DNA of 64,000 nt from Amyelois transitella (lineage: Eukaryota > Arthropoda > Insecta > Lepidoptera > Pyralidae). The DNA is taken from positions 1,429,001 to 1,493,000 of the forward strand of contig NC_083507.1 of NCBI RefSeq assembly GCF_032362555.1, in the 5' to 3' direction. The notes under the pieces were generated by a model. The model worked only from the letters and a program-made list of their open reading frames with translations, was not told the origin of the DNA and made no database searches. Shown here in pieces: positions 1 through 15,482 of this stretch (within the stretch, counting starts at the first letter, position 1; each line of letters opens with the position of its first letter). The translations under genes and the position numbers were made by a program.

Positions 1-98
1 TAATCTGAATGCTCCCTTCTGACTCATACCTAAGTACAATATCATGGTAAAATTGGCACGATGAACCAGCAATAAAAAAATTGATGTTTTTTATTCAG

Positions 99-249
99 AG
101 TAATCTTCCTGAATGCCGACATAGACACATGTAAGAATCGCCTGCTGTCCCAGGGCATCGACTGGTGCACCGGGCGCCCTGCCGTGCCGGGCTCCGGACC
201 CAGGGTGTATTATCATCCCAGGGATTTTGAGGAGAACATTGAGTATGAG
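99..249 (+). CDS. Internal exon of an unidentified gene (partial)
   Basis: A polypyrimidine-AG acceptor ends at 98 and the frame stays open across the exon, reading NADIDTCKNRLLSQG, then IDWCTGRPAVPGSGPR, then YYHPRDFEENIEYE. It can end at a GAG|GTACCC donor (249). Alternatively it can run on through a second possible donor near 282, or to a stop at 465. Composition and Cys/Trp content look protein-coding, but I do not recognise the family. Upstream exons would lie left of the window. The phase at 249 does not join directly to the exon at 1084, so either another exon lies between them or they belong to different transcripts. Confidence 0.42.
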
Positions 250-958
250 GTACCCACATTATCTGGTCGTAAAGAAAACTTAGAGGTAATTAAATCCACT
301 GGATTGCCGTCCGAAACATGTTTATTACCTAAGCACAGAGAATTCTTGGTGTACCTAATCAAGAAATATCAGGAAACATTGGGTCACAAATCATTCTGTC
401 AATCAAGTCTCTGTAAGGCGATCCGAAGAAAATCTTGGTATATAAATAGTTACCTATACCGATAAAACAAATTTTTTTTGTTGTTGTAAATACTTAATTA
501 TCGCGCTCCCAATATAGGCTACTTTCTATGACGCCAACATCTTGCTAAATGAGAGTCTATATTCTTAGAAAAAAATGTTAACTTACCCAACAATTTTCAT
601 AAAACAACTTACGAATACAACTTAGAGCAAGTACCTACCTAGAACCAAAAAGAAAATTAGGCCAGCACCGCAGCACATAATTTTCAAGAAAGTGCTACCT
701 AAACTAACTAGTCTACATTATTTAAGACATCGTCACACGTCCACGTGCGTACATAATAATGCTAATCAGACACATAATGTGTGTCAGTGAACTTCAACTA
801 GGCCTTTGATTCGCGCTTCCACGGTCACGACGGTGTTTTAGGACGGTAAATTTTTTTACAGCTACTTTTCCGTCACATTGTTACTAACATAAAGAATGGT
901 GTCACGTAAAACACTGAAGTGAAAACCTATTTTGAGGCTAGTTTTTTGTTTTCACCTC

Positions 959-1012
959 GGTGTCCCTCAGGGCAGACTACTGGGCCCGTCATTATTCAGA
1001 TCGAAGCTGTAG
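959..1012 (+). pseudogene. Fragment of a LINE reverse transcriptase
   Basis: A short frame reads GVPQGRLLGPSLFRSKL and then stops. GVPQGxxLGPxLF is the signature of reverse transcriptase motif B in non-LTR retrotransposons. No other RT motif can be followed around it, so this is a small relic at best, or chance. It lies between two exons of the unidentified left-end gene. Confidence 0.35.
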
Positions 1013-1083
1013 CATGCATACTAGGATAGAGACGGAGACATTTCTGACTTATGTTTTCTTTGCTTTCCTGAAGGAACAATAAG

Positions 1084-1651
1084 ATGATTATGTTCTTGAT
1101 GATTACGTTTTCCAGTTGGACACTTATTTCTCGGAGGCACTGGCAGAGATGCGAGCAGCGGCCGGCATTACAGCGGTCGAGGTTGATGCTAGGGATGCAA
1201 TGGGTTAGTCTTACATGGGAGACGGTCATCATTCTTCTGGTGTTAGTCATAGGTCCTCAACCCCCTCTCGGCAGATAGCCGAGGTGAGCCTACGAGCACA
1301 ATCCTGGTTTGGGTAAGTTGGGTTTTTATACGAAGCAAAAGGACGTAACTTGCATTTTATGACACACATCCCATGTCTGGATTTTCTCGACTCACGTTCT
1401 TTTCCCTCTTTAAATGTAAGAAGATGACAATGTCTCTTACATTGATCCTCTTATGCTACACCTACCTACATTACTCTGAATAGTCTTCTCTTCAATAAAT
1501 TATCCTATGGTAATTACTCGTATCAAAGAGTCTTAAACATATTATTTCTTCTACAGATAAGATCCAGGTCAAGATACAAGCTGCAGTGATTGCATCTCCT
1601 TCATTTGATATCTCTGTTGGCGCGCGCTTGCGCAATGTTAGAGTTGACTAG
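1084..1651 (+). CDS. Last two exons of an unidentified gene
   Basis: Exons 1084-1203 and 1557-1651 join in phase: ATG G plus AT AAG gives DARDAM|DKIQVKIQ. The penultimate exon reads DDYVFQLDTYFSEALAEMR then AAAGITAVEVDARDAM. The last exon reads KIQVKIQAAVIASPSF then DISVGARLRNVRVD and a TAG stop. An AATAAA lies at 1711-1716, about 60 bases after the stop, which fits a transcript end. The acceptor before 1557 (TTTCTTCTACAG) is strong; the one before 1084 is weak. No family was recognised. This may be the 3' end of the gene whose exon sits at 99-249. An extra exon-like stretch at 1275-1312 (after CTCTCGGCAG, before GTAAGT) breaks phase and was left out. Confidence 0.45.
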
Positions 1652-1710
1652 ATTATTTTATATATTTCATAGTTCACTATTACTTTTACGTTGGAATGTT
1701 ATTGGTTACA

Positions 1711-1743
1711 AATAAAAGAGGATATAGATAGAAAATCTTTTTA
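1711..1743. promoter_or_regulatory. Opposed poly(A) signals between convergent genes
   Basis: A plus-strand AATAAA at 1711-1716 serves the unidentified left gene. A minus-strand AATAAA (TTTATT at 1738-1743) is the first good signal after the BiP stop on that strand. They sit about 25 bases apart, so the two 3' UTRs probably meet or overlap. The rest of 1744-2256 would be BiP 3' UTR, about 0.5 kb, AT-rich with no other feature seen. Confidence 0.45.
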
Positions 1744-2256
1744 TTATGTACTCCTCCGTACTTCAATTGAATTAATTATACTACATACATGCTAATTAAA
1801 AACTAACAATTCTGCAGTCTCATTACATACATACATTTAACACTGAGGTAATCTCCATAGCAAATTGAGACTATGCCGATTCATTGATCCAGAATACATT
1901 AATAAAAAGGAAGACAAATGAACCGACTTCCAAACAGTCATGGAAACAAGCCCTCGCTTTTCTCAACTATTGCTTGTATTAAAATTAAAAATGCATCAAT
2001 TTACAGTAACACAGTTACTATCACACCTCTCATTCACTCGCGCGCGCAACGGCATCTCGCTATCACTAGCAACATATCAGCACACGCCATTCGCACATCC
2101 ACACAATAAATATACACAACACGAGCTAAAAACATCACGATCTGTGCTTTGTTACAACCTGTGCACATGGAGGAACAATTTCTCCCTGTGCACATGTTAT
2201 AGTGACCTAACGGAGATCACATTTGGCTAGGATCACTCAATTTACAGTCTGTTTGG

Positions 2257-4838
2257 TTACAACTCGTCTTTGAAGTCCTCATCGTCGCCTCCCGCTCCGG
2301 GCGGGGGCACGCCGCCTTGTCCTTGGTACAGTTTCGCAATGATCGGCTGTACAACGTCCTCTACGCTCTTCTTCTGTCTCTTGTAATCTTCAGAGTCAGC
2401 ATCCTGGTTGTCTTCTAGCCACTTGATCGCGGCGTCGATAGCTTCCTCCATCTTGGCCTTCTCGTCATCACTGACTTTAGCACCGAGTTTCTCCTTATCT
2501 TGGAGCTGGTTCTTTATTGAGTATGCATAACTTTCCAATTCATTTCTAGATTCGACACGCTCCTTTAGTTTCTTATCATCGTCGGCGAATTTCTCTGCAT
2601 CCTTTATCATCCTCTCGATGTCTTCTGGAGTGAGTCTGTTCTGGTCATTAGTGATGACAATCTTCTCCCTGTTTCCTGTACCTTTGTCTTCAGCTGATAC
2701 TTGCAGAATACCATTGGCATCAATTTCAAATGTGACTTCAATTTGTGGGATACCTCTGGGAGCTGGTGGAATGCCTGTGAGATCAAACTTTCCAAGCAAG
2801 TGGTTATCCTTGGTCATGGGCCTCTCACCTTCATATACTTGGATGGTAACAGTGTGTTGGTTGTCGCTGGCAGTAGAGAAGATCTGAGATTTCTTGGTAG
2901 GGATAACGGTGTTACGTGGGATCAGCTTGGTCATCACTCCTCCAACAGTTTCGATACCCATGGTTAGAGGGTTGACATCAAGAAGGACAATAGCATCAGT
3001 GTCTTGTTCACCACTAAGTACTCCAGCCTGGACGGCAGCACCATAGGCGACGGCTTCGTCAGGGTTGATGCCTCGGGAAGGCTCCTTGCCATTGAAAAAT
3101 TCTTTAACCAGTTGCTGAACTTTGGGGATACGAGTTGAACCTCCAACCAATACAATTTCATCAACATCCTTCTTATTCATGTCAGCATCTTCCAATACTT
3201 TCTGCACGGGTTTCAGGGTGGATCTGAATAGGTCCATGTTCAACTCTTCAAACTTAGCCCTGGTGAGGGTTTCGGAGAAATCATCACCTTCAAAGAAGGA
3301 TTCAATTTCGATCTTGACCTGGTGGCTGGATGACAGAGCTCTCTTTGCCTTCTCAACTTCACGACGCAGTTTCTGTACAGCACGGTTGTCTTTCCTGATG
3401 TCCTTGCCCTTCTTCTTCTTGTACAGCTTGATGAAGTGCTCCATCACCCTCTGGTCAAAATCTTCACCTCCCAAGTGAGTGTCACCATTGGTGGCAACTA
3501 CTTCAAAGACACCATTGTCAATAGTGAGTAGTGACACATCAAAAGTACCACCACCCAAATCAAAGACAAGCACATTCTTCTCTCCCTCCTTCTTGTCAAG
3601 ACCATAGGCGATAGCGGCGGCGGTAGGTTCATTGATGATTCTCATGACATTGAGACCAGCAATGACACCAGCATCTTTAGTGGCTTGACGCTGGGCGTCG
3701 TTGAAGTAAGCTGGGACAGTAACAACAGCATGGGTAACCTTTTTGCCTAGATATGCCTCAGCGGTTTCCTTCATCTTGGTGAGGACCATAGCAGAAATTT
3801 CTTCAGGAGCAAAGATCTTGTCTCCTTGAGCGGTTTTGACGGAGACATGTGGTTTGCTGTTCTTTTCAACCACCTTGAAGGGGAAGAACTTGACGTCATG
3901 TTGGACAGTGGCGTCGCTCCATTCACGACCAATGAGACGTTTGGCGTCGAAGACTGTGTTCTCTGGGTTGGTGGTGAGCTGGTTCTTGGCCGCGTCACCG
4001 ATGAGGCGCTCGCCGTCGGCGGTGAACGCTACATATGAGGGAGTGATGCGGTTACCTTGGTCGTTGGCAATAATTTCTACACGTCCATTCTTGTACACAC
4101 CAACACTGCGAACAAAGAAGAAGATTTTTGTCAATACAGCCCAATTTTTTTTTATGGTGAACCAGTACTGGTAGGTAGGCATGTGTAAATTTTTAATCAT
4201 TGGCATTTAAGGAAGCTAGTATTTACAGACTTGGATTTCTTTTGATAAAATGCTCATCTTAAGTAACCCAATTGTTTTTTATTTGTTAGTAATTCAAAGC
4301 CTTATGAGCTCTTCATGTACATTTTATAGTATGCAAAGAGTCACACAGTAGAGTAAATGAATAGAATTTGCAAATTCTTTAAGTTTTGCTCTTAGTGCTC
4401 TGGTTATACAAATTCAGATTTATTTCAGGTGAAAAATAATATAATATACATGGCAAAGAACCTATTATTTTATACATCATTTATTCATTGTGCCATGTGT
4501 TATATCAGTCCTACAAGACTGCTGGTGCTGTCTACCCCACAAGAGGGATATAGACATATTCATATGAATGAATGAAATTCATAAGATTTTTGGCATATAA
4601 CTTTGTACACCTAGCAGCTATTAACAAGGAGTAGAATAAAATGTATTAGTACTAGGTGTTACCCAAAAACAGAAATTAAAAACTGAGTTACCATGGTAGG
4701 TACTTACCATGAGTAGGTGGTACCCAAGTCGATACCAATAACTGTTCCGATGTCCTTATCCTTCTCCTTCTTGTCGTCGGCGCACACCGCCGCGACCACC
4801 AAGGCCAATGCAAACAGACTCCACCGCATTTTCACCAT
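2257..4838 (-). CDS. Hsc70-3: BiP/GRP78, ER-resident Hsp70 chaperone
   Basis: ATP-dependent chaperone of the ER lumen that binds nascent secretory proteins and holds stress sensors inactive. Coding exons are 4829-4708 and 4105-2257, with the intron splitting Cys41. The total is 656 aa, the usual BiP length (human 654). A signal peptide reads [17 protein letters not shown], followed by an acidic DDKKEKDKD start to the mature protein. The ATPase motifs [22 protein letters not shown] and [10 protein letters not shown] are present, followed by the substrate-binding domain and lid, an acidic tail and a C-terminal KDEL retrieval signal. A second in-frame ATG at 4838 would add MVK; the downstream ATG gives the more standard signal peptide. 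A 5' UTR intron is likely because an acceptor sits at 4857-4859. KDEL separates it from cytosolic Hsc70-4 and mitochondrial Hsc70-5. Confidence 0.97.
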
Positions 4839-4856
4839 ACAATAACTTTTTCTAAC

Positions 4857-5464
4857 CTGAAACAAATAGAGTTTACATTCAATAAATGGTACTCGTAATG
4901 GCAATGGAACCGCTTATGCTATTCAAATTTTTAATCCAATCTATGAAATTTTCTACTACGTTTAGGACCGACGACACGAACGAAATTTTGTTTGGTTAAG
5001 CTAAGCGCCTATAGTATACACGTCAGTACTATATCGAAGGAGAGTCCAATAAGAATTTTACATACGGACACGTAATCAATGAGACACGTCATTCATCTCA
5101 CAGGAGTAAGTAAAACCCGGCTGGAAAAGTGAAAGTGGTGTCGTTAGAACAGAAACTAACGGTATTTAGACTACTAAAATGATAACTGTACAGACTGGAA
5201 CAGCTATGCAGGATGTAGGACACCGCGCCGGCCCACACGCCATCGAGAATTTTCGCTGACGTTACACCTCTGTTCTTGAGTTTTGGAAATGAATAGTAAT
5301 CGTTTAAACATTAAATTACTCTGAATTTACATTAAATATTCGCTGAATAATGAGAAATAGGGCAGCGAAGTTTTATTAACTGTATAAAATAAGTCAGACA
5401 AAAATGACAGGTGAACAACCTTTGGATGAACAAAATTCTCTATAGAAATGAATGCAATAATTAC
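4857..5464 (-). other. Probable BiP 5' UTR intron
   Basis: An acceptor (TTTCAG read on the minus strand) lies at 4857-4859, just upstream of the BiP start codon. A candidate donor CG|GTAATT lies near 5464. No coding frame or repeat stands out inside. The boundaries rest on splice-site appearance only. Confidence 0.4.
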
Positions 5465-5598
5465 CGATAAATTAAGACGAAAACTGGAGATTGAACTGAG
5501 TAAGAAATAGTTCACAGCCACGTTAACAGCACTTCGAATTTAACACTTGCACGAATTCACAAAGTACGCTGATCTTTCACATTCGATTTTCCAAGAAG

Positions 5599-5634
5599 AA
5601 CTGAAATATCGCACGCCGCCGCGGCTATTATTTA
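5599..5634 (-). promoter_or_regulatory. Candidate BiP core promoter
   Basis: On the minus strand a TATA-like TAAATAATA (5634-5626) lies about 30 bases before an arthropod-type initiator TCAGTT (5604-5599). The spacing and the position just downstream of the ER-stress elements fit a transcription start near 5602. No transcript evidence is available here. Confidence 0.45.
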
Positions 5635-5648
5635 GCGCTAGTGTTGAT

Positions 5649-5667
5649 CGTGGGCGAATGTGATTGG
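5649..5667 (-). promoter_or_regulatory. ER stress response element (ERSE) of BiP
   Basis: The minus strand reads CCAAT, nine bases (CACATTCGC), then CCACG, an exact match to the ERSE consensus CCAAT-N9-CCACG bound by NF-Y with ATF6 or XBP1. It lies about 50-60 bases upstream of the inferred start site, the usual place in animal BiP promoters. Confidence 0.75.
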
Positions 5668-5678
5668 CTTATAGTTGG

Positions 5679-5687
5679 ATGACGTAA
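5679..5687. promoter_or_regulatory. CRE/UPRE-like TGACGTAA site
   Basis: TGACGTAA on the plus strand lies between the two ERSE-type elements. It resembles an ATF/CREB half-palindrome and the core of the XBP1/ATF6 site TGACGTGG, from which it differs at the last two bases. It is listed because of its place in the cluster. Confidence 0.4.
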
Positions 5688-5736
5688 ATTACAACTTCAT
5701 CTGATTGGTCCAAATATGCCTATTTGTCGTGATTCT

Positions 5737-5747
5737 ATTGGCCCACG
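5737..5747 (+). promoter_or_regulatory. ERSE-II element of BiP
   Basis: ATTGG, one base, then CCACG on the plus strand is an exact match to ERSE-II (ATTGG-N-CCACG). With the ERSE at 5649-5667 it gives two independent ER-stress elements within 100 bases of each other. Confidence 0.65.
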
Positions 5748-5759
5748 TTCATAACTGGC

Positions 5760-7351
5760 ACAAAAAGGATGATGAAAAAAAGCGGTCGTTTCAAAAATGT
5801 CTACCTACGTGAAAGTTCAAGAATTTTCGTGAAAGACTTACATAATATTATAAACTTTTCAGATATGTAGTCGCTTTGTCTCGTTATATTTCCCTTTTCA
5901 TTCATGCAATAAGATTATAGACCTAATTATTTCATGCTTTCAGTTTCAACAAAAAAAATTGAAAAGAAAAATGCAACGTCAGGATCATCGGGATTGTGAA
6001 TGGGATAAGGATAATTCACAGAAAACACATTAATAAACATAACTAAATGATTTATATGATCAGTTATTATTATAATATACCATTGAATTTAATTACTTTA
6101 AACTTTACAACAGAAGTGGGAGGTTCGGAGGTACCTAACTAGGTAGGTACTACCTATATTTAAAAGCTTACTTGAAGCTCGGTTGCACATGCAGCGCTTT
6201 CTCTGTAGTTTTAACATGGGTAAAACTTAAGTTCCACAACTGCTGCATACAAGGTTTGTCATGCTGCATACATCTATCTTTTACCCTAAACCGCAGAGCT
6301 TGCATGCACAGTTATGAATGTGGATGAAGCGAAGAAAGTGTGCTGAGATCGTGGCAAGTGGAAAGATGTAGTCCCTGCATACTCCGGGAAAAAGGCGAGA
6401 TTTAATGTATGTAAGTACATATTTCATTTAAATTTCAATTGATCCTTTTTTGAAGTTATTTTTATTCTAAGATCGTCAGAATGCAATAATTAAATTAAAC
6501 AATACTGCAGTACATAGAAAAAACACACACACATATAATTACATCTTTATCCCTTACGGGGTAGACAGAGCCAACAGTCTCGCAAAGACTGTAAAGCCAC
6601 GTTCAGCTGAATGGCATAATGATAGAATTAAGATAAAAATTAAAAAAAACTAGTTTTTCTTATATCTATTGTACCGGAGCAGAGAACTGTTATATGTTTT
6701 GAAATTCCTTATCTTTGGTGTTCTGCAATCATTATCAACACAAAAATAAAATAAGACCAAGGGGATAACGACTCTTATTGCACTCTTCATATTTATTTAA
6801 TGTAGGTACGTCGTGAATATGCCTACATTGGTCAACCAATGTTATGAAACCAAAAGATATGACAATTATTAAGTGATATGAAGTATCCAATATTCAATAT
6901 TGTATTCTTCTAAAATATCATTGATATTCTAAGTACAGTAAAAGCTGATGCAATCTCACGGCAAGTGAAAAGAGGTAGTCTCTGTCTACCCCTCCGGGAA
7001 AGAGGCTTGATTTTATGTATGTATGTATGTTATTTGCAAATCAAAACAATACATACTTAATTCAAATTTTTTATTCATTATTATAGGATACTTCATATCG
7101 CTTAATAATTGTCAAAACGTATGGTTTAACAACATTGGTTGACGTCAAATAAATTACTTAAAACTTAGTTTACTGCCGCTTCCAAGGCGTCAGTGCAGAA
7201 GAACTTACGATAGGTAAATAAAAACAAAAACATATTAATAAAATCTTTTAATATTAACCTCCAATAATAAAACAACAGTTGGTGTACTTATAACAACCCT
7301 TTGAGCCATAACTACAAATAAACTTACGACTACAATTTACTAAGGAATTCA
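5760..7351. other. BiP-ALAD intergenic region with repeat fragments
   Basis: AT-rich and non-coding as far as I can see. It holds (TATG)n-tailed retroposon fragments at about 6310-6420 and 6945-7034 (RTE-tail family, plus sense) and at 6540-6615 (262-bp family). It also holds an inverted pair of a short repeat at 6831-6890 and 7086-7150, which shares ACATTGGTTGACGTCAAATA with copies at 28.1 and 62.3 kb. The ALAD 3' UTR must end here, but I could not fix its poly(A) site. Confidence 0.4.
6831..7150. repeat. Inverted pair of a short interspersed repeat
   Basis: The arm at 6831-6890 and the arm at 7086-7150 are reverse complements over roughly 58 bases, with several mismatches and about 195 bases between them. 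The right arm ends with a GTTGACGTCAAATAAATTAC motif that is also seen near 28135 and 62345, so this is a dispersed family present here twice in opposite orientation. Confidence 0.5.
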
Positions 7352-12585
<5,234 letters not shown>

Positions 12586-13119
12586 GGTGCCGACTGATTC
12601 AACTATAATGAGCTGAAATCATGAAAATTTGAAAGTAATACAGGAAGGACAATATGATTATAAAGTAGCAAATCTATTGATGGTTAAAGTAATCTGAGAA
12701 GGTTGTAGCTTCCAGTTCCACCAGATAATTGCACCGGAAAATTACCGGATGGATTTTGTTAATTAAATGTTTATGATGCTTTGCATATCCAACCTGTATT
12801 ATTTTAATAGATAATAGGCCTATCGGGAGACTTATTACATATCTTATTTTCTATTTAAATTATTATTTTTTGATTTCCCATGAATATGTAATACTCCAAA
12901 TCTATTCTCTTTTTTTTTAGAAAATCTGTACTTTTTTCGTGACTTAGAACTTTTGGCAGTTCGTTTATTTGTCAATTTGACATTGACACGTCTTGTGGGG
13001 TGAGAGTTAGACAATGAGTTAGACGACGCGCGGTTCTTGTTTTTTTTTGGTCAAGTTAAGGGTTAAGACAACTATATCAATGGTGAACAAGGAAACCCCA
13101 AAAACCAAACCCAGATAGA

Positions 13120-13603
13120 AATAATAGTTTAAAAAAAACTAAAAAACTACGCTTTATTGCTAATCAAACTAAAAAATAGAAAATAAAATTTAAAGACAAA
13201 GGAATTATAAAACAGTAGTAGCAAGTCGAACAATCGGTTATAGTCAATTACCTCCGATTAAAATTATAACAAAATTAAATTTATAAACAAAACAATTGAA
13301 ATCTGAGTAAAAAGCGTGGGGTGCCTGATGTAGTAAATATTAAAATCATTCTATTAGCATATATTTATGACAAGAGAGTTATGAAAATGAAGTAAAATGC
13401 ACCCCACGCTTTTTACTCTGATTTAAATTGTTTTGTTTATAAATTTAATTTTGTTATAATTTTAATCGGAGGTAATTGACTATAACCGATTGTTCGACTT
13501 GCTACTACTGTTTTATAATTCCTTTGTCTTTAAATTTTATTTTCTATTTTTTAGTTTGATTAGCAATAAAGCGTAGTTTTTTAGTTTTTTTTAAACTATT
13601 ATT
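13120..13603. repeat. Long near-perfect inverted repeat (204-bp arms)
   Basis: Arms 13120-13323 and 13400-13603 are reverse complements with only a few mismatches that I could find (around the AAATCTGAG/CTCTGATTT stretch). The spacer is 76 bases. Each arm carries the blocks ACTACGCTTTATTGCTAATC, GTCGAACAATCGG and GCGTGGGG. The right arm is followed at 13604-13661 by a partial direct repeat of its own outer end. It looks like a foldback element or a recent inverted duplication of an AT-rich mobile element. Confidence 0.8.
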
Positions 13604-13841
13604 TATTTTCTATTTTTTAGTTTGATTAGCAATAAAACGCCTAGTTTTTTAGTTTTTTTATACAATTATTTTTTGGTAGAAGTGTTAACTTCCTACTACT
13701 TCTACTACGCTGTATAACTATCTTACTAGAAATGACTTTCGCAACCATGCGCCCATCGCCGGAGGTTTTCACAACTAACTTTCTTAAAGTTATATGTGGC
13801 CTGATTGGATTAAATCTCATAATATTCTCATCATCATGATT

Positions 13842-13992
13842 CTTTTTTAGGCGATGGGCTAGCAACCTGTCACTATTTGAATCTCAATTCTATCTTAAAG
13901 CCCAATAGCTGAAGGTGGCCTATCAGTCTTTACAAGACTGTTGGCTCTGTCTACCCCGCAAGGGATATAGACGTGATTATATGTATGCATGT
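13842..13992 (+). repeat. 262-bp (TATG)n retroposon, plus sense, 5'-truncated
   Basis: Starts at TTTTTTAGGCGATGGGCTAG and ends in TATGTATGCATGTATGTATG. Confidence 0.6.
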
Positions 13993-15147
13993 ATGTATGA
14001 TGATTGTTAAACCCAGTTGAAAAGAATTTTATAGTGATAAATCACTGTTAATAATATTTTTGACTATCCAGCAAACATAACAATTTTCGATTGTGGCCTT
14101 GCCAGGAATCAAACCACAAGATTAAGAGGCAGATTGATACAGGAACAAAAATATTTCAAACATACCTCCACTGCCTTTACAACCAGGAACGCAACAATGT
14201 TTATCTGAAGACATCGTGGCACTTTTGTAGTAAAATCTGTCTTTCACAAAAACAAACACAAACTTGGGACTCCTATCTCAAATAATCAGGTACTTTTTAC
14301 AGGAGTCCTATCTCAAAATATCTGCACAACACAGTGAACACAGTCAGAGTCCAATCTCAGATGATAAAATCACACGAATATCCGGAAGAACAAAGCTCGA
14401 CTCAACGGAAGATTCCAAACTCCAAATAACGACAAGTTATCAGCACAAAACAAAGTGCAAATAGGTAAATACACAGGCACCGGTAAAAAAACAGAAAGAA
14501 AGTTTACAGGTGTTAGAATCGAATTCAAAACTTACTGCAAAACTTATTTTACATAAATAAACAAACTGTCACTCATTTTCCAAGCGAGTATTACAGTGTT
14601 GCTATTATAAATATGCAAAAGTTACATAATGTTAATTCAAGAATCGCATTAATATGTTAAATACGTATTAAATATCGCAAAGTTCTGTAGGTAGTAACTT
14701 TATTCTTGTATTGTTGTAAATTTAGTTGTTCAATTTTCATTTATTACTTTTGTTTTATTACTTATATATTTTTTATTGTTTTAAAATATTCTACTAATTC
14801 TACTATTGTTTCTAATGGTAATTCTAAATGGAGCGATGCGATGAAATAAAAAAGCCTCAGGTTAATAGTAACATTATATGGAAATATATTACATCTCTTT
14901 TTGGACTCCTTATACGTCAGAACTTCTTGGTTTCTTGTATGGAGATTACTGGCACTGGTGCTATCTCTGTCTCTCTTACTCTCATACGAAGGATCTAAAA
15001 ATGAATTTATTAATCCTGGCAGTTTTAATAAGGATAATGAGAAACTCTTATCAAAATATTGCATTGTCATCGGTCCTTGATACGTGTGCAAAGTTTCAAG
15101 TTGATCAGACGTTTAGAAATCAGTGAAAATTAAGCTCAAAGATTCCG

Positions 15148-15148
<1 letters not shown>

Positions 15149-15178
<30 letters not shown>

Positions 15179-15196
15179 CATACATACATACATACA
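15149..15196 (+). repeat. (CATA)n microsatellite
   Basis: About 12 uninterrupted CATA units, 290 bases upstream of the G9a start codon. The same tetranucleotide forms the tails of the retroposon families in this window, so it may be an orphaned tail. Confidence 0.9.
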
Positions 15197-15482
15197 ACCC
15201 AAGCTAATATAAAAAGCGTAGTAAAAAAAGCTTTTAATTATAAAGACAAATGTCAATGTCGAATCATTGAATCGATCAACTACAACTAGGTATCGCTTCT
15301 CGTCTCGCTTCTTTTCTTGGGTTTTCTTGATGTTTTTATTTCTTTTTCTAATTTGAATAATGAATTAAAGTCAGTTATGCACTGCCCTTTGGGAACTGCA
15401 GCGGTGAATTTATAGTATTTTATTGCATTCACCGAATGAATATCCTTTACTTGCGAATACCTGTTTTTGAGGCCTTGGAATA

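Larger units (their letters stand above)
12614..15482. other. ALAD/G9a divergent intergenic region
   Basis: The two genes start in opposite directions about 2.9 kb apart. The region should hold the ALAD non-coding first exon and both promoters, but I could not pin them down. It contains the 204-bp inverted repeat (13120-13603), a retroposon copy (13842-13992) and a (CATA)n tract. Two short minus-strand open frames near 14762-15091 and 15286-15615 have some protein-like composition but no splice or family support. Confidence 0.4.

Noticed and set aside
1275-1312. Small exon after CTCTCGGCAG, reading IAEVSLRAQSWF
   Set aside because: Good splice-site look, but its length breaks phase between the exons on either side; the direct junction 1203-1557 is in phase.
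14762-15091. Minus-strand frame of 109 codons ending LETIVELVEYFKTIKNI
   Set aside because: Looks faintly coding, but it has no homology I can name, no promoter or splice support, and a weak start context in AT-rich DNA.
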